Of a stretch of 64,000 bases of DNA, positions 53,983-62,905 are shown in pieces. The DNA comes from Flavobacterium sp. Leaf82. Its GTDB lineage: Bacteria > Bacteroidota > Bacteroidia > Flavobacteriales > Flavobacteriaceae. A program made the position numbers and the translations under genes. The DNA lies in contig NZ_LMMA01000034.1 in the NCBI RefSeq assembly GCF_001422725.1, positions 193,642-257,641 on the forward strand, written 5' to 3'. Position 1 is the first letter of the stretch, and each line of letters opens with the position of its first letter. The notes under the pieces are model-generated. The model was not told the origin of the DNA and did no database searches. It saw only the letters and a program-made list of their open reading frames with translations.

Positions 53983-55812
53983 ATGTTTGTAAACAAAAAA
54001 ATAGTAGTTTTTATTTTGTTATGCTTTTGCTTACAAAGCACCTATGCTCAGGTTGATAAGTCTAAAAAAGACAACCGCGATAAAAAAGACAGTACAGAAG
54101 TATATACTAGAATTAAGAATTATTCTAAAAAAAATAAATTTACAAAAACGCTTCATAAATTATTTTTCAGAACAGCAAAAACCAAAAAAAAGGAACAAAT
54201 TCTTGTACAGAATGATACCACTAATTTTAATGGTAAAATCATTAGAAACATTAATATTGTAACACTTGATCCATTTGGTCATTCTATTTCTGACACGACC
54301 CAAATGCCCAAAAATTGGGGAGAAAGAACAGGAAACAGATTGCATTTAAAAACAAAAAAAATAGCAATTTATAATCTGTTATTATTTAAAAGAAACTCTG
54401 CTTATAATACTTATAAAGTACAGGAATCGGAGCGTTTGATACGTTCTCAGAAATATGTAACAGCGGTTCGAATAACAAACAAACTGGCAGGCGCTGCATC
54501 AGATTCTGTAGATGTAACTATTCGTGTTCTGGATTCATGGAGTACAATACCAAAATTCTCCATCTCCAGTAATCGTGTTTCTGTTGGGGTAAAAGAGAAA
54601 GACTTTTTTGGTTCAGGACAACAATTAGAATATCGTTTTACCAATCGTTTCGATGATGGTCGTAATGCTAATGAAGTTACTTATACCGTTCCTAATATTA
54701 AAAATACTTATATAAGTACCACACTTTATTATAATATGGATCTGGACAATAATTATACTAAAAGTATCAATGTTGAACGGCTCTTTTACTCACCACTTAC
54801 AAAATGGGCTGGAGGAGCTTATGTTGGTCAGATTTTTAGACGCGATACTTTACAGGCACCGGATTTGACTTATGCATATCAGCCTTTTAAAAATAATTTT
54901 CAGGATTTATGGGCAGGACATGCTTCTAAAGTATTTGAAGACGAAAATGGTATAACAAATCTCGTTGCTTCCGGACGCTTTTTGAATGTTAATTATAGCG
55001 AAAGTCCATCTGAAGTTTATGATCCGACAAATTTTTATTCAGACGAAAAATTTATTTTTACCGGAATTGGTCTTAACAGACGTAAATTTATAAAAGAGAC
55101 TTATCTTTTTAGAAACGGACAGGTTGAGGATGTACCTATAGGTCGAATTTACGGGATTACTCTGGGATATCAATATAAAAACACATTCTGGCGACCTTAT
55201 GCCGGTGCACAATTTTCTTTTGGAAATTATTACCGATGGGGATTTCTAAGTATGAATTTTGAAGCCGGAACTTTCTTTCACCAATCAAAAACGTATCAAA
55301 CCGCATTTTTGATGGAAACCAATTATTTTACAAAACTTTACAAAATTGGTAATTGGAAACTCAGACAATTTGTTAATCCAAAATTTGTTATAGGTGCAAA
55401 TCGTGAAGCTATTATTGGTGATCAGCTGAATATCAATGAACAAAATGGTCTCGCTGGATTTAACAGTGCAGTATATGGAACAAATAAAATGGTTTTGTCT
55501 TTGCAAACCCAAACCTATTCTCCTCATGCACTTTGGGGATTTCGTATGAATCCGTTTTTTAATTATTCGATTGCCGTATTAGGAAGTCCAAATAATGCAA
55601 TGGGAAGAAATAAAGCGTATCAAAAAATCACTTTAGGTTTATTGATCAGCAATGATTATCTGGTATTCAGTTCTTTTCAGCTTTCGATCTCCTACTACCC
55701 TACTATTCCGTATCAGGGAGATAATGTATTTAAAACAAATACATTTGAAACTAGTGATTTTGGTTTACAAAATTTTGAGCTTGCAAAACCAAGAGCTGTA
55801 GAATACAGATAA
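53983..55812 (+). CDS. BamA/TamA-like outer membrane protein
   Basis: 609 residues. Signal peptide about 1-22 (ends STYAQ), then a Lys-rich stretch, then one POTRA-like domain (about 85-175: KIIRNINIVTLDPFGHSISD, YNTYKVQESERLIRSQKYVT) and a C-terminal barrel rich in alternating aromatic strands (about 200-609). It is shorter than BamA, which has five POTRA domains, and lacks the surface VRGF motif as far as I can see. Possibly an exporter or an adhesin-type porin; in Bacteroidota such proteins are orphans of unknown substrate. Confidence 0.7.
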   Translation: MFVNKKIVVFILLCFCLQSTYAQVDKSKKDNRDKKDSTEVYTRIKNYSKKNKFTKTLHKLFFRTAKTKKKEQILVQNDTTNFNGKIIRNINIVTLDPFGHSISDTTQMPKNWGERTGNRLHLKTKKIAIYNLLLFKRNSAYNTYKVQESERLIRSQKYVTAVRITNKLAGAASDSVDVTIRVLDSWSTIPKFSISSNRVSVGVKEKDFFGSGQQLEYRFTNRFDDGRNANEVTYTVPNIKNTYISTTLYYNMDLDNNYTKSINVERLFYSPLTKWAGGAYVGQIFRRDTLQAPDLTYAYQPFKNNFQDLWAGHASKVFEDENGITNLVASGRFLNVNYSESPSEVYDPTNFYSDEKFIFTGIGLNRRKFIKETYLFRNGQVEDVPIGRIYGITLGYQYKNTFWRPYAGAQFSFGNYYRWGFLSMNFEAGTFFHQSKTYQTAFLMETNYFTKLYKIGNWKLRQFVNPKFVIGANREAIIGDQLNINEQNGLAGFNSAVYGTNKMVLSLQTQTYSPHALWGFRMNPFFNYSIAVLGSPNNAMGRNKAYQKITLGLLISNDYLVFSSFQLSISYYPTIPYQGDNVFKTNTFETSDFGLQNFELAKPRAVEYR

Positions 55813-56005
55813 TATTTTTTATCTTTTTTTTTAAATTTAAAATTTACGAAAACGTTTTCAAAATCAAAACTTTACAAAACACTTACGCAGATAACACTCG
55901 TTAAAATACATTCTTTCTCCGACCAACTACATTTTGTTTTTCATTTTTGGCACAGTATATGAATATCCCTAAACAGGAATAACATTAACATTAAAACTAA
56001 AAAAA

Positions 56006-56530
56006 ATGAAAACAATAAAAATAGCAATCGTAGGTTTATTTCTTTTGGTTGCAAGTGCCACACAAGCTCAAGTATCTATAAATGTTAACATAGGATCACC
56101 TCCTGCATGGGGACCTCAGGGATATTCTGAAATGGAATATTACTATTTGCCAGACATTGAAGCTTATTATGATGTAAGAGCATCGCAGTTTATTTATTTT
56201 GGAGGAGGAAGATGGGTTAGAACAACTTACTTACCAAGACAATACAGAAACTACGATTTATACGGAGGTTACAAAGTAGTTTTGAATGATTATCACGGAA
56301 GAACTCCTTACACCTACTTTGATCGTCACAGAGTAAAATATTACAAAGGATATCACGGAGCTCCACAAAGACCTTACAGACCAAGAGAAGTTTACGGTTA
56401 TAATGATCGTCCTCACAAAGAGTACAGACATGATAACAGACATCACGATAAGCATGATAAACATGACAGACATGATAGAGACGACAGACATGATAGACAC
56501 GATCGCGATGATCACCACGGAAGAAGATAA
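56006..56530 (+). CDS. Secreted protein with His/Asp/Arg-rich tail
   Basis: 174 residues. Signal peptide about 1-21 (ends ATQAQ). The middle is Tyr/Gly/Pro-rich (EMEYYYLPDIEAYYDVRASQ, GGGRWVRTTYLPRQYRNYDL), like small periplasmic proteins of the YXWGXW type. The last ~35 residues repeat HDKHDKHDRHDRDDRHDR-like units that would bind divalent metals. No homologue is recalled with confidence. Single gene with its own terminator; the antisense strand carries a long open frame only because of the repeat. Confidence 0.7.
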   Translation: MKTIKIAIVGLFLLVASATQAQVSINVNIGSPPAWGPQGYSEMEYYYLPDIEAYYDVRASQFIYFGGGRWVRTTYLPRQYRNYDLYGGYKVVLNDYHGRTPYTYFDRHRVKYYKGYHGAPQRPYRPREVYGYNDRPHKEYRHDNRHHDKHDKHDRHDRDDRHDRHDRDDHHGRR

Positions 56531-56554
56531 TTTTTCTTAAATAAATTTTCAAAA

Positions 56555-56587
56555 AGAGACTATCAAATACTGATAGTCTCTTTTTTT
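56555..56587 (+). terminator. Terminator of the His/Asp-tailed protein gene
   Basis: AGAGACTATCA and TGATAGTCTCT form an 11-bp stem, 5-base loop, then a run of T. Confidence 0.8.
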
Positions 56588-56702
56588 ATGAAGTTTATTG
56601 ACGAAAAAGGAAATCAATAACCAAACATTAACATTTCATTTAATTACTCTTCAAAAATATAATTAGTATTTTTGAAGCTCTTTCAAAATATCTAACTACG
56701 CT

Positions 56703-59234
56703 ATGCGAAAAATTCAGATCCAGATTCTTCTTATTTTTTTAACAGGGATTTCCATTTCTTTTGCACAACAACCACAAAAACCAAGTTCAGTAGAAATTTA
56801 CAATCAAATCAAAAAACTAAACTTTTTAGGTTCTGTTTTGTATGTTGCCGCGCATCCAGACGACGAAAACACACGTTTGATAGCTTATATGGCGAATGAA
56901 ATGAATGCCAGAACAGGTTATTTATCATTAACACGCGGTGATGGAGGTCAAAATTTAATAGGTCCGCAATTGCGAGAACTGTTAGGCGTAATAAGAACTC
57001 AGGAACTAATTGAAGCCAGAAAAATTGATGGTGGCGAACAGTTTTTTTCTCGTGCTAATGATTTTGGTTACTCAAAAAATCCGGATGAAACCCTTGAAAT
57101 CTGGGATAAAGACAAAGTATTGGCAGATGTAATCTGGACTATTAGAAAATTTCAACCGGATGTGATCATCAATCGATTCGATCATCGTTCTCCGGGAACA
57201 ACACACGGACATCACACATCATCAGCAATGTTAAGTGTCGAAAGTTTTAAACTTACAAACGATCCCAAAATATATCCCGATCAATTAAAATATGTAAAAC
57301 CATGGCAAGTAAAACGTCAATTTTTTAATCCGTCCTGGTGGTTTTATGGAAGTCAGGAAAAGTTTGATGCTGCCAATAAATCAAAATTCACAAATTTAGA
57401 AACAGGCGTTTACTATAACGGAATTGGAAAATCGAATCAGGAGATTGCCGCTTTAAGCAGAAGCCGTCATCAGTCACAAGGTTTTGGAAGTACAGGCGCA
57501 AGAGGTCAGGAAACTGAATATCTGGAACTTATAAATGGCGATACTCCTAAAGACCGTGATAATTTATTTGATGGAATTGACACTACATGGAACCGCGTAA
57601 AAAACGGAAAACCTATTGGAGATTTGATTACAACCATTATTTCGAAATATGATTTTAGCAATCCATCAGCCAGTATTCCGGATTTAGTAAAAGCATATGC
57701 TATGATTGAAGCGCTTGAAGATGATCACTGGAAATCTTTAAAATCTGCTGCAATAAAAAATATAATTGCATCTTGTTCAGGATTATATCTTGAAGCTGTT
57801 GCAAGTGAACAGGAAGCAACTCCCGGAAGCACTATTAAATTAAGTCTTGAAGCGATAAACAGATCTCCTGTTGATATGCAACTGATAAGCGTAACTTCAT
57901 TACCTGATAATAAAAATACCACTCAGAATATTGTATTAAAAAACAATAACGATCAAAAAATAAATTTACAAATTCAATTGCCAGGCAATATTGAATACAC
58001 ACAGCCTTATTGGTTAAAAGAAAAAGCAAGCGTAGGAATGTATACCGTTTCTAATCAGGAAAATATTGGTATTCCGGATATCATCAGACAGGTTAAAGTA
58101 CAGTTTAATATCAAAATTAATGGTATTGAAATTCCTTTTGACCGTACCGTTGTTTATAAATATAATGATGGTGTAAAGGGCGAAATGTATAATTTTCTCG
58201 ACATTGTTCCTGAAGTAACTACTTCTGTTTTAGAGAAAGTACTAATTTTTGGAAGTACAAAAAGCAAAATGGTTCCTGTAAAAGTCCGCGCCGGAAAAGA
58301 TGGCATTAAAGGAAATTTACAATTAGAATTGCCTAAAAGCTGGAGTGTTTCGCCTAAAGAAATTTCTTTTAGCTTAGAGAAAAAAGGAAACGAACAAATC
58401 TTTTATTTTGAAGTTACACCGCCCGTAAATCCTGAAGAAGCTGTTGCTAAAAGTATCGCAATTGTTGATAATAAACGTTTCGATAAAGATGAGACTATTA
58501 TTGATTACAGCCATATAACAAAACAAATGGTTTTAAAACCGGCCGAATCAAAATGTATCCGAATTGATTTAAAAACAAATGGAGATGCTATTGCTTATAT
58601 TATGGGTGCCGGCGATGAAGTTCCGGAAAGTCTGGCTCAAATGGGATATAAAGTTACTATCATAAAACCAGAGGAAATTACACCCGAAAAACTGGATTCC
58701 TTCAATGTCGTTATGACCGGAGTTCGTGCTTACAATACCGTAAATGCTTTGGCAAACAAACAAAATATCCTTTTTAATTTTGTAAAAAGCGGCAAAAATA
58801 TGATTGTACAATACAATACATATGGCAAAACCGTTACGGATCAAATTGCACCATATCCTTTAAAAATTTCAAATGATCGTGTGACGGAAGAAAACGCTAA
58901 AGTTACCTTTCTCGCACCCAATCATCCTATTTTAAACACTCCAAACAAAATAAGCTCAAAAGATTTTGAAGGCTGGACACAAGAACAAGGTTTATATTAT
59001 CCGGATCAATACGATCCCGCTTTTACTCCTATTATATCATCGCACGATAAAGGCGAATCTCCAAAAAATGGTGCATTATTGGTAGCGCCGTATGGAAAAG
59101 GATATTACATTTACACTGGTTTGAGCTTTTTTAGAGAATTGCCCGAAGGTGTTGCCGGAGCATACCGATTATTGTCGAATATGATCTCTTTAAAACAGCC
59201 GGTTGAAGCTCCAAAACAAGAAATAAAGAAATAA
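56703..59234 (+). CDS. Large PIG-L-family deacetylase
   Basis: 843 residues. Signal peptide about 1-21 (ends SFAQ). The LmbE/PIG-L domain covers about 40-270: AAHPDDENTRLIAYMANEMN (H51, D53, D54) and FDHRSPGTTHGHHTSSAML supply the zinc ligands, as in GlcNAc-linked deacetylases such as BshB and MshB. The remaining ~550 residues include two beta-sandwich-like parts and a last alpha/beta unit with a glutamine amidotransferase-like look (FNVVMTGVRAYNTVNALANK to GKGYYIYTGLSF). It probably acts in the periplasm on an N-acetylated sugar or glycan. It is followed by a 35-residue membrane peptide and a symporter. Confidence 0.85.
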   Translation: MRKIQIQILLIFLTGISISFAQQPQKPSSVEIYNQIKKLNFLGSVLYVAAHPDDENTRLIAYMANEMNARTGYLSLTRGDGGQNLIGPQLRELLGVIRTQELIEARKIDGGEQFFSRANDFGYSKNPDETLEIWDKDKVLADVIWTIRKFQPDVIINRFDHRSPGTTHGHHTSSAMLSVESFKLTNDPKIYPDQLKYVKPWQVKRQFFNPSWWFYGSQEKFDAANKSKFTNLETGVYYNGIGKSNQEIAALSRSRHQSQGFGSTGARGQETEYLELINGDTPKDRDNLFDGIDTTWNRVKNGKPIGDLITTIISKYDFSNPSASIPDLVKAYAMIEALEDDHWKSLKSAAIKNIIASCSGLYLEAVASEQEATPGSTIKLSLEAINRSPVDMQLISVTSLPDNKNTTQNIVLKNNNDQKINLQIQLPGNIEYTQPYWLKEKASVGMYTVSNQENIGIPDIIRQVKVQFNIKINGIEIPFDRTVVYKYNDGVKGEMYNFLDIVPEVTTSVLEKVLIFGSTKSKMVPVKVRAGKDGIKGNLQLELPKSWSVSPKEISFSLEKKGNEQIFYFEVTPPVNPEEAVAKSIAIVDNKRFDKDETIIDYSHITKQMVLKPAESKCIRIDLKTNGDAIAYIMGAGDEVPESLAQMGYKVTIIKPEEITPEKLDSFNVVMTGVRAYNTVNALANKQNILFNFVKSGKNMIVQYNTYGKTVTDQIAPYPLKISNDRVTEENAKVTFLAPNHPILNTPNKISSKDFEGWTQEQGLYYPDQYDPAFTPIISSHDKGESPKNGALLVAPYGKGYYIYTGLSFFRELPEGVAGAYRLLSNMISLKQPVEAPKQEIKK

Positions 59235-59246
59235 AATATTCAGATT

Positions 59247-59354
59247 ATGGAAGCTAAAAAAACAAAAAAATGGAAAAAAAGCTACACCTATGTTTTGGTA
59301 GCCAACGCAATTTATATTGTGATTTTTTTCTTAATCATGCAATTATACTCATAA
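59247..59354 (+). CDS. 35-residue single-pass membrane peptide
   Basis: An ORF below the usual size limit: MEAKKTKKWKKSYTYVLVAN, then the hydrophobic AIYIVIFFLIMQLYS. It has a strongly basic N-terminus and one membrane helix, so it would be N-in. It starts 12 bases after the PIG-L stop and ends 3 bases before the symporter start, filling the gap exactly, which argues for a real gene. Probably a small subunit of the symporter, in the manner of the small proteins that accompany some SSS and acetate transporters (DUF485-like or DUF997-like), but that analogy is inference. Confidence 0.6.
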   Translation: MEAKKTKKWKKSYTYVLVANAIYIVIFFLIMQLYS

Positions 59355-59357
59355 CCT

Positions 59358-61082
59358 ATGCAACTATTTGATTGGATCGTACTTATTGTTACACTTTTAT
59401 TTATTGTTGGGTACGGATCCTGGAAAACTAAAGGAAGTAAAAACGTCGAGGATTTTATTTTAGGAAACAATGAAACTCCTTGGTATACTGTTGGACTTTC
59501 GGTAATGGCAACACAAGCCAGTGCGATTACTTTTTTATCTACTCCGGGACAAGCTTATCATGACGGAATGGGTTTTGTGCAGTTCTATTTTGGATTGCCA
59601 ATTGCTATGATTGTTATATGTTTGACTTTTATTCCGTTATATCATAAAAATAAAGTCTTTACCGCTTATGAGTTCCTAGAGAAACGATTCGATCTTAAAA
59701 CACGTTCTCTGGCTGCAATTTTGTTTTTGGTTCAGCGTGGTTTAGGAACTGGACTTACTATTTATGCTCCGGCAATTATTTTGTCAGCACTTTTAGGATG
59801 GAATTTGACTTTAATGAACATTATGATTGGTGTTCTGGTAATTATTTATACTTTTTCCGGCGGAACAAAGGCAGTGAACGTGACTCAGAAACAACAAATG
59901 TTTGTGATTATGTCCGGAATGTTTATTACGTTTTTCCTGATTTTACATTATTTGCCAAATGATATGACTTTTACAAGCGCATTGCATATTGCCGGTGCAA
60001 ATGATAAAATGAATATCGTAGATTTCTCTTTTAATCCGGAAGAAAAATATACTTTCTGGAGCGGAATCACAGGTGGATTTTTCCTTGCTCTCGCCTATTT
60101 TGGAACAGATCAATCTCAGGTTGGTCGTTATTTATCCGGAAAATCTGTTCGTGAAAGCCAAATGGGTTTAATCATGAACGGACTTTTAAAAGTGCCGATG
60201 CAATTCTTTATTCTGTTAACCGGAGTTATGGTTTTTGTATTTTTCCAATTCAATCCAGTTCCGTTAAATTTTAATCCGAATAATAAAATTGTAATTGAAA
60301 AGTCAGCTTATAAAGAAGAATATCACGCTTTAGAGAAAAAACTAAGCACACTTTCAGAAGATAAAAAAGTAATTAATTTATTGTACATCGATCAGTTGAA
60401 TCAGGATTTTGATAATCCTATTTTGCGAAAAGAATTAGTGACTTTATCCAATAAGGAAAAAGACTTAAGAGATCGCGCCAAAGAAATCATTTCCAGAGCC
60501 GACAGCACCAGCGAAACCAATGATAAAGATTATGTGTTTTTCCATTTTATCCTGCATTATTTGCCAAAAGGACTTATTGGGTTATTATTGGCGGTAATTC
60601 TTTCGGCAGCGATGTCATCAACGGCTTCAGGATTAAATGCTTTGGCATCTACAACGGCAATTGATATTTACAAACGAAATCTAAAAACCGAAAAATCAGA
60701 AAAGCATTATTTAAACGCAACTAAATTCTTTACCCTATTCTGGGGAGTTGTAGCGATACTTTTTGCCTGCGTAGGAACTTTGTTTGAGAATTTAATTCAG
60801 CTTGTAAATATTATTGGTTCTATTTTCTACGGAACTGTTTTAGGAATCTTTTTAGTTGGTTTTTACCTGCGACGCGTAAAAGCAAAAGCAATGTTTTACA
60901 GCGCGATAATTAGTCAGATGACCATATTTTTTATCTACTATTTTATGATTTACAAACAAGAAAAATTAGGCTATTTATGGCTTAATTTTATTGGAGCAAT
61001 GCTGACTATTGTATTGTCGTTATTAATGCAGTTTCTGTTTTTTAAAAAAGAAACTGATAATGATGAAGTTGTTTTGGAGTAA
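59358..61082 (+). CDS. Sodium:solute symporter (SSS family)
   Basis: 574 residues with about 13 membrane helices. The start matches SSS (WIVLIVTLLFIVGYGSWKTK, NVEDFILGNNETPWYTVGLS, MATQASAITFLSTPGQAYHD) and the core motif includes TFSGGTKAVNVTQKQQMFV. Between helices near residue 310-395 there is an unusually long charged, helix-forming insert (YKEEYHALEKKLSTLSEDKK, ILRKELVTLSNKEKDLRDRA), probably a coiled coil outside the membrane. The substrate may be the product of the upstream PIG-L deacetylase, such as a sugar. Confidence 0.9.
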   Translation: MQLFDWIVLIVTLLFIVGYGSWKTKGSKNVEDFILGNNETPWYTVGLSVMATQASAITFLSTPGQAYHDGMGFVQFYFGLPIAMIVICLTFIPLYHKNKVFTAYEFLEKRFDLKTRSLAAILFLVQRGLGTGLTIYAPAIILSALLGWNLTLMNIMIGVLVIIYTFSGGTKAVNVTQKQQMFVIMSGMFITFFLILHYLPNDMTFTSALHIAGANDKMNIVDFSFNPEEKYTFWSGITGGFFLALAYFGTDQSQVGRYLSGKSVRESQMGLIMNGLLKVPMQFFILLTGVMVFVFFQFNPVPLNFNPNNKIVIEKSAYKEEYHALEKKLSTLSEDKKVINLLYIDQLNQDFDNPILRKELVTLSNKEKDLRDRAKEIISRADSTSETNDKDYVFFHFILHYLPKGLIGLLLAVILSAAMSSTASGLNALASTTAIDIYKRNLKTEKSEKHYLNATKFFTLFWGVVAILFACVGTLFENLIQLVNIIGSIFYGTVLGIFLVGFYLRRVKAKAMFYSAIISQMTIFFIYYFMIYKQEKLGYLWLNFIGAMLTIVLSLLMQFLFFKKETDNDEVVLE

Positions 61083-61116
61083 AAAGATTATTTGTCAAAT
61101 CAAATAAAAATATTCT

Positions 61117-61431
61117 GTGGAAAATTTGAAAAATGTTTTGTTTTTTTATTCTTCTTTTACAGCAAAATCAGGTAGAATTGAATATGGAATTTATTGCTTA
61201 GTAAATATTTTACTGTCCTTATTAGCATTAGATTTATACCGTAACGTAAATCTAGATAATGAAAAAATTCTTAATATATTTTATAGCTGCCTTATCTTCT
61301 TATTTACATTTGTCCCTATGCAAGCTGTCACAACTCGAAGATTAAGAGAATTGAATGCAAATCCAACTTTTGTTGTTTTTAATTTTATTCCTATACTTAA
61401 TATAGCTTTTAAATATTCTTATTACTGGTAA
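61117..61431 (+). CDS. Small DUF805-like membrane protein
   Basis: 104 residues starting with GTG. Three or four hydrophobic segments. FTAKSGRIEYGIYCLVNILL at the N-terminus and QAVTTRRLRELNANPTFVVF near 70-90 match the DUF805 pattern of small inner-membrane proteins (YhaH-like). Function unknown. It lies 34 bases after the symporter gene. Confidence 0.65.
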   Translation: MENLKNVLFFYSSFTAKSGRIEYGIYCLVNILLSLLALDLYRNVNLDNEKILNIFYSCLIFLFTFVPMQAVTTRRLRELNANPTFVVFNFIPILNIAFKYSYYW

Positions 61432-61491
61432 AAAAATCTATAATTGCTAAATGATTCATTATTTAGATTGCATGCTCTTACTTCTTTAGCA

Positions 61492-61527
61492 AGAAAAAGA
61501 TATAGCGAACAGCAGGAAATAGCTCCT
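61492..61527. repeat. Partial copy of hairpin repeat family 2
   Basis: Only the right end is present (GAAAAAGATATAGCGAACAG, then CAGGAAATAGCTCCT). It matches the ends of the copies at 29253 and 45420. The left half is absent. Confidence 0.6.
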
Positions 61528-61593
61528 GAAAATTCTAATTCAAAAATTAATTGTTTCAATCTTGACCTAATCAATCTTTTCTAGAGTTTTTTT

Positions 61594-61689
61594 GTCATTT
61601 CGACGAAGGAGAAATCACACGCGTAACTCGACAAAGATTGGCGACTCTTTATGGAATTTCTAGCGTGATTTCTCCTTCGTCGAAATGAC
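61594..61689. repeat. Dispersed palindromic element, copy 2
   Basis: A perfect 25-bp inverted repeat (61594-61618 with 61665-61689) around a centre with the CGACAAAGATT motif. It lies in the 424-base gap before the sensor-like gene, together with the partial repeat at 61492. Nothing else in the gap. Confidence 0.85.
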
Positions 61690-61855
61690 AATGATTGTGG
61701 TTGCTTTTTTTTAAACCACTATTTCGTAAGTACTTGGTTTAATTTTTAAGCAATTTAAGTTTAATAATATAGTGAAAATTTAAAAAATTAGATTCTAAGG
61801 CAAAAACTATATCTTTGAGAAACTAACTATTTACAAATTAGCAAAATAAGTCATC

Positions 61856-62485
61856 ATGAAAGATTTAAAGAAATACAGCAATAAAACAAAGGCTGCTTTT
61901 ATTTTGCTTATTGTGATGCTTATCATTTTGTTGGGAAATTTTAATACACTTCAAAATTCGAAAAACGTAAATAAAAACATCAATGAGATTTTTAATGATC
62001 GATTAGTTGTCGCGCATTATATTTTTCAATATTCTAAAGAACTTCATTTTATAAAAGCCGAAGCTGAAAAACTGGATTTAAGTGACAAAATAAAAAAAGA
62101 AGAGATTTTCCATACTTTAGACGTGATTCATAATATCGATGATTTGTATTCAAAAACCGTTTTAACGAATAAGGAAAAGCAATATTTTGATGTTTTTTTA
62201 AGCTCCTGCAAAGAAATCAACAGACAAGTCGAAAACAAAAACTGGAATAAAATTGTTGTTTCAAGCACAGAAGCCTTAAAAACATTAGAATCATTATCCC
62301 AGATTCAGATTCAGGAAGGAAAAGCAAAATTGGCAAGTGCAAATGCAATGTACAGTAAAAACAATAGTCTGGGACAATTGCAAATTGCATTGCTTATCAT
62401 TTTGGGCGGAATTACTTTTTATCTCTTAATCGTAAAAAAAATTAAAAGAACTATCAAAATTCCTGAACCGCCAAGTATGAACTAA
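61856..62485 (+). CDS. Membrane protein with four-helix-bundle sensor-like domain, no output domain
   Basis: 209 residues. One N-terminal membrane helix (about 13-29, AAFILLIVMLIILLGNF), a helical extracytoplasmic domain of about 140 residues (LVVAHYIFQYSKELHFIKAE, IDDLYSKTVLTNKEKQYFDV, LESLSQIQIQEGKAKLASAN), and a second helix near 175-192 (LQIALLIILGGITFYLLI), then a basic cytoplasmic tail of 17 residues. The layout is that of a 4HB_MCP sensor domain, but there is no HAMP, kinase or methyl-accepting domain after it. A TATCTTTG box at 61810-61817 could be its -7 element. Confidence 0.65.
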   Translation: MKDLKKYSNKTKAAFILLIVMLIILLGNFNTLQNSKNVNKNINEIFNDRLVVAHYIFQYSKELHFIKAEAEKLDLSDKIKKEEIFHTLDVIHNIDDLYSKTVLTNKEKQYFDVFLSSCKEINRQVENKNWNKIVVSSTEALKTLESLSQIQIQEGKAKLASANAMYSKNNSLGQLQIALLIILGGITFYLLIVKKIKRTIKIPEPPSMN

Positions 62486-62489
62486 AAAG

Positions 62490-62903
62490 CTATTTTAGTT
62501 TTCTGTCTTGTTCTTTTATTGCGAGATCATTTATGCTTGCAAACCTTTTTTGCATAAGACCGTTTGCATCAAATTCCCAATTTTCATTTCCGTAAGCCCT
62601 AAACCAATTGCCTTCAGGGTTTTGATATTCATACTCAAATCGAACAGCAATTCGGTTTTCTGTATGTGCCCAATATTCTTTTTTTAGCTTATAATTTTTC
62701 TCTTTTTCCCATTTTTGAGATAGAAAGCGAACGATTTCTTCACGTCCATTTACAAATTGATCTCTGTTTCTCCATTCGCTATCAAGCGTATAGGCTTTTG
62801 AGACTCTTTCCGGATCCTGACTGTTCCAGGCATCTTCGGCTAACTGAATTTTTTCTAATGCCGTTTCATAAGTGAAAGGCGGCAACGGTAGTTTTTGTTC
62901 CAT
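62490..62903 (-). CDS. DUF1348 / NTF2-like protein
   Basis: 137 residues. LPPFTYETALEKIQLAEDAW, WNSQDPERVSKAYTLDSEWR and ENRIAVRFEYEYQNPEGNW fit the DUF1348 branch of the NTF2-like fold; the rest is EWFRAYGNENWEFDANGLM. Unknown ligand. It is two bases downstream of a TetR gene and so is probably regulated by it as part of a two-gene unit. Confidence 0.85.
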   Translation of the reverse strand: MEQKLPLPPFTYETALEKIQLAEDAWNSQDPERVSKAYTLDSEWRNRDQFVNGREEIVRFLSQKWEKEKNYKLKKEYWAHTENRIAVRFEYEYQNPEGNWFRAYGNENWEFDANGLMQKRFASINDLAIKEQDRKLK

Positions 62904-62905
62904 TT

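Noticed and set aside
55920..55965. Sigma-54-like TGGCAC before the His/Asp protein gene
   Set aside because: The matching TTGC element at the correct spacing is absent.
56217..56552. Antisense 111-codon frame rich in Cys, His and Tyr
   Set aside because: Complement of the His/Asp tail repeat; its odd composition follows from the sense repeat.
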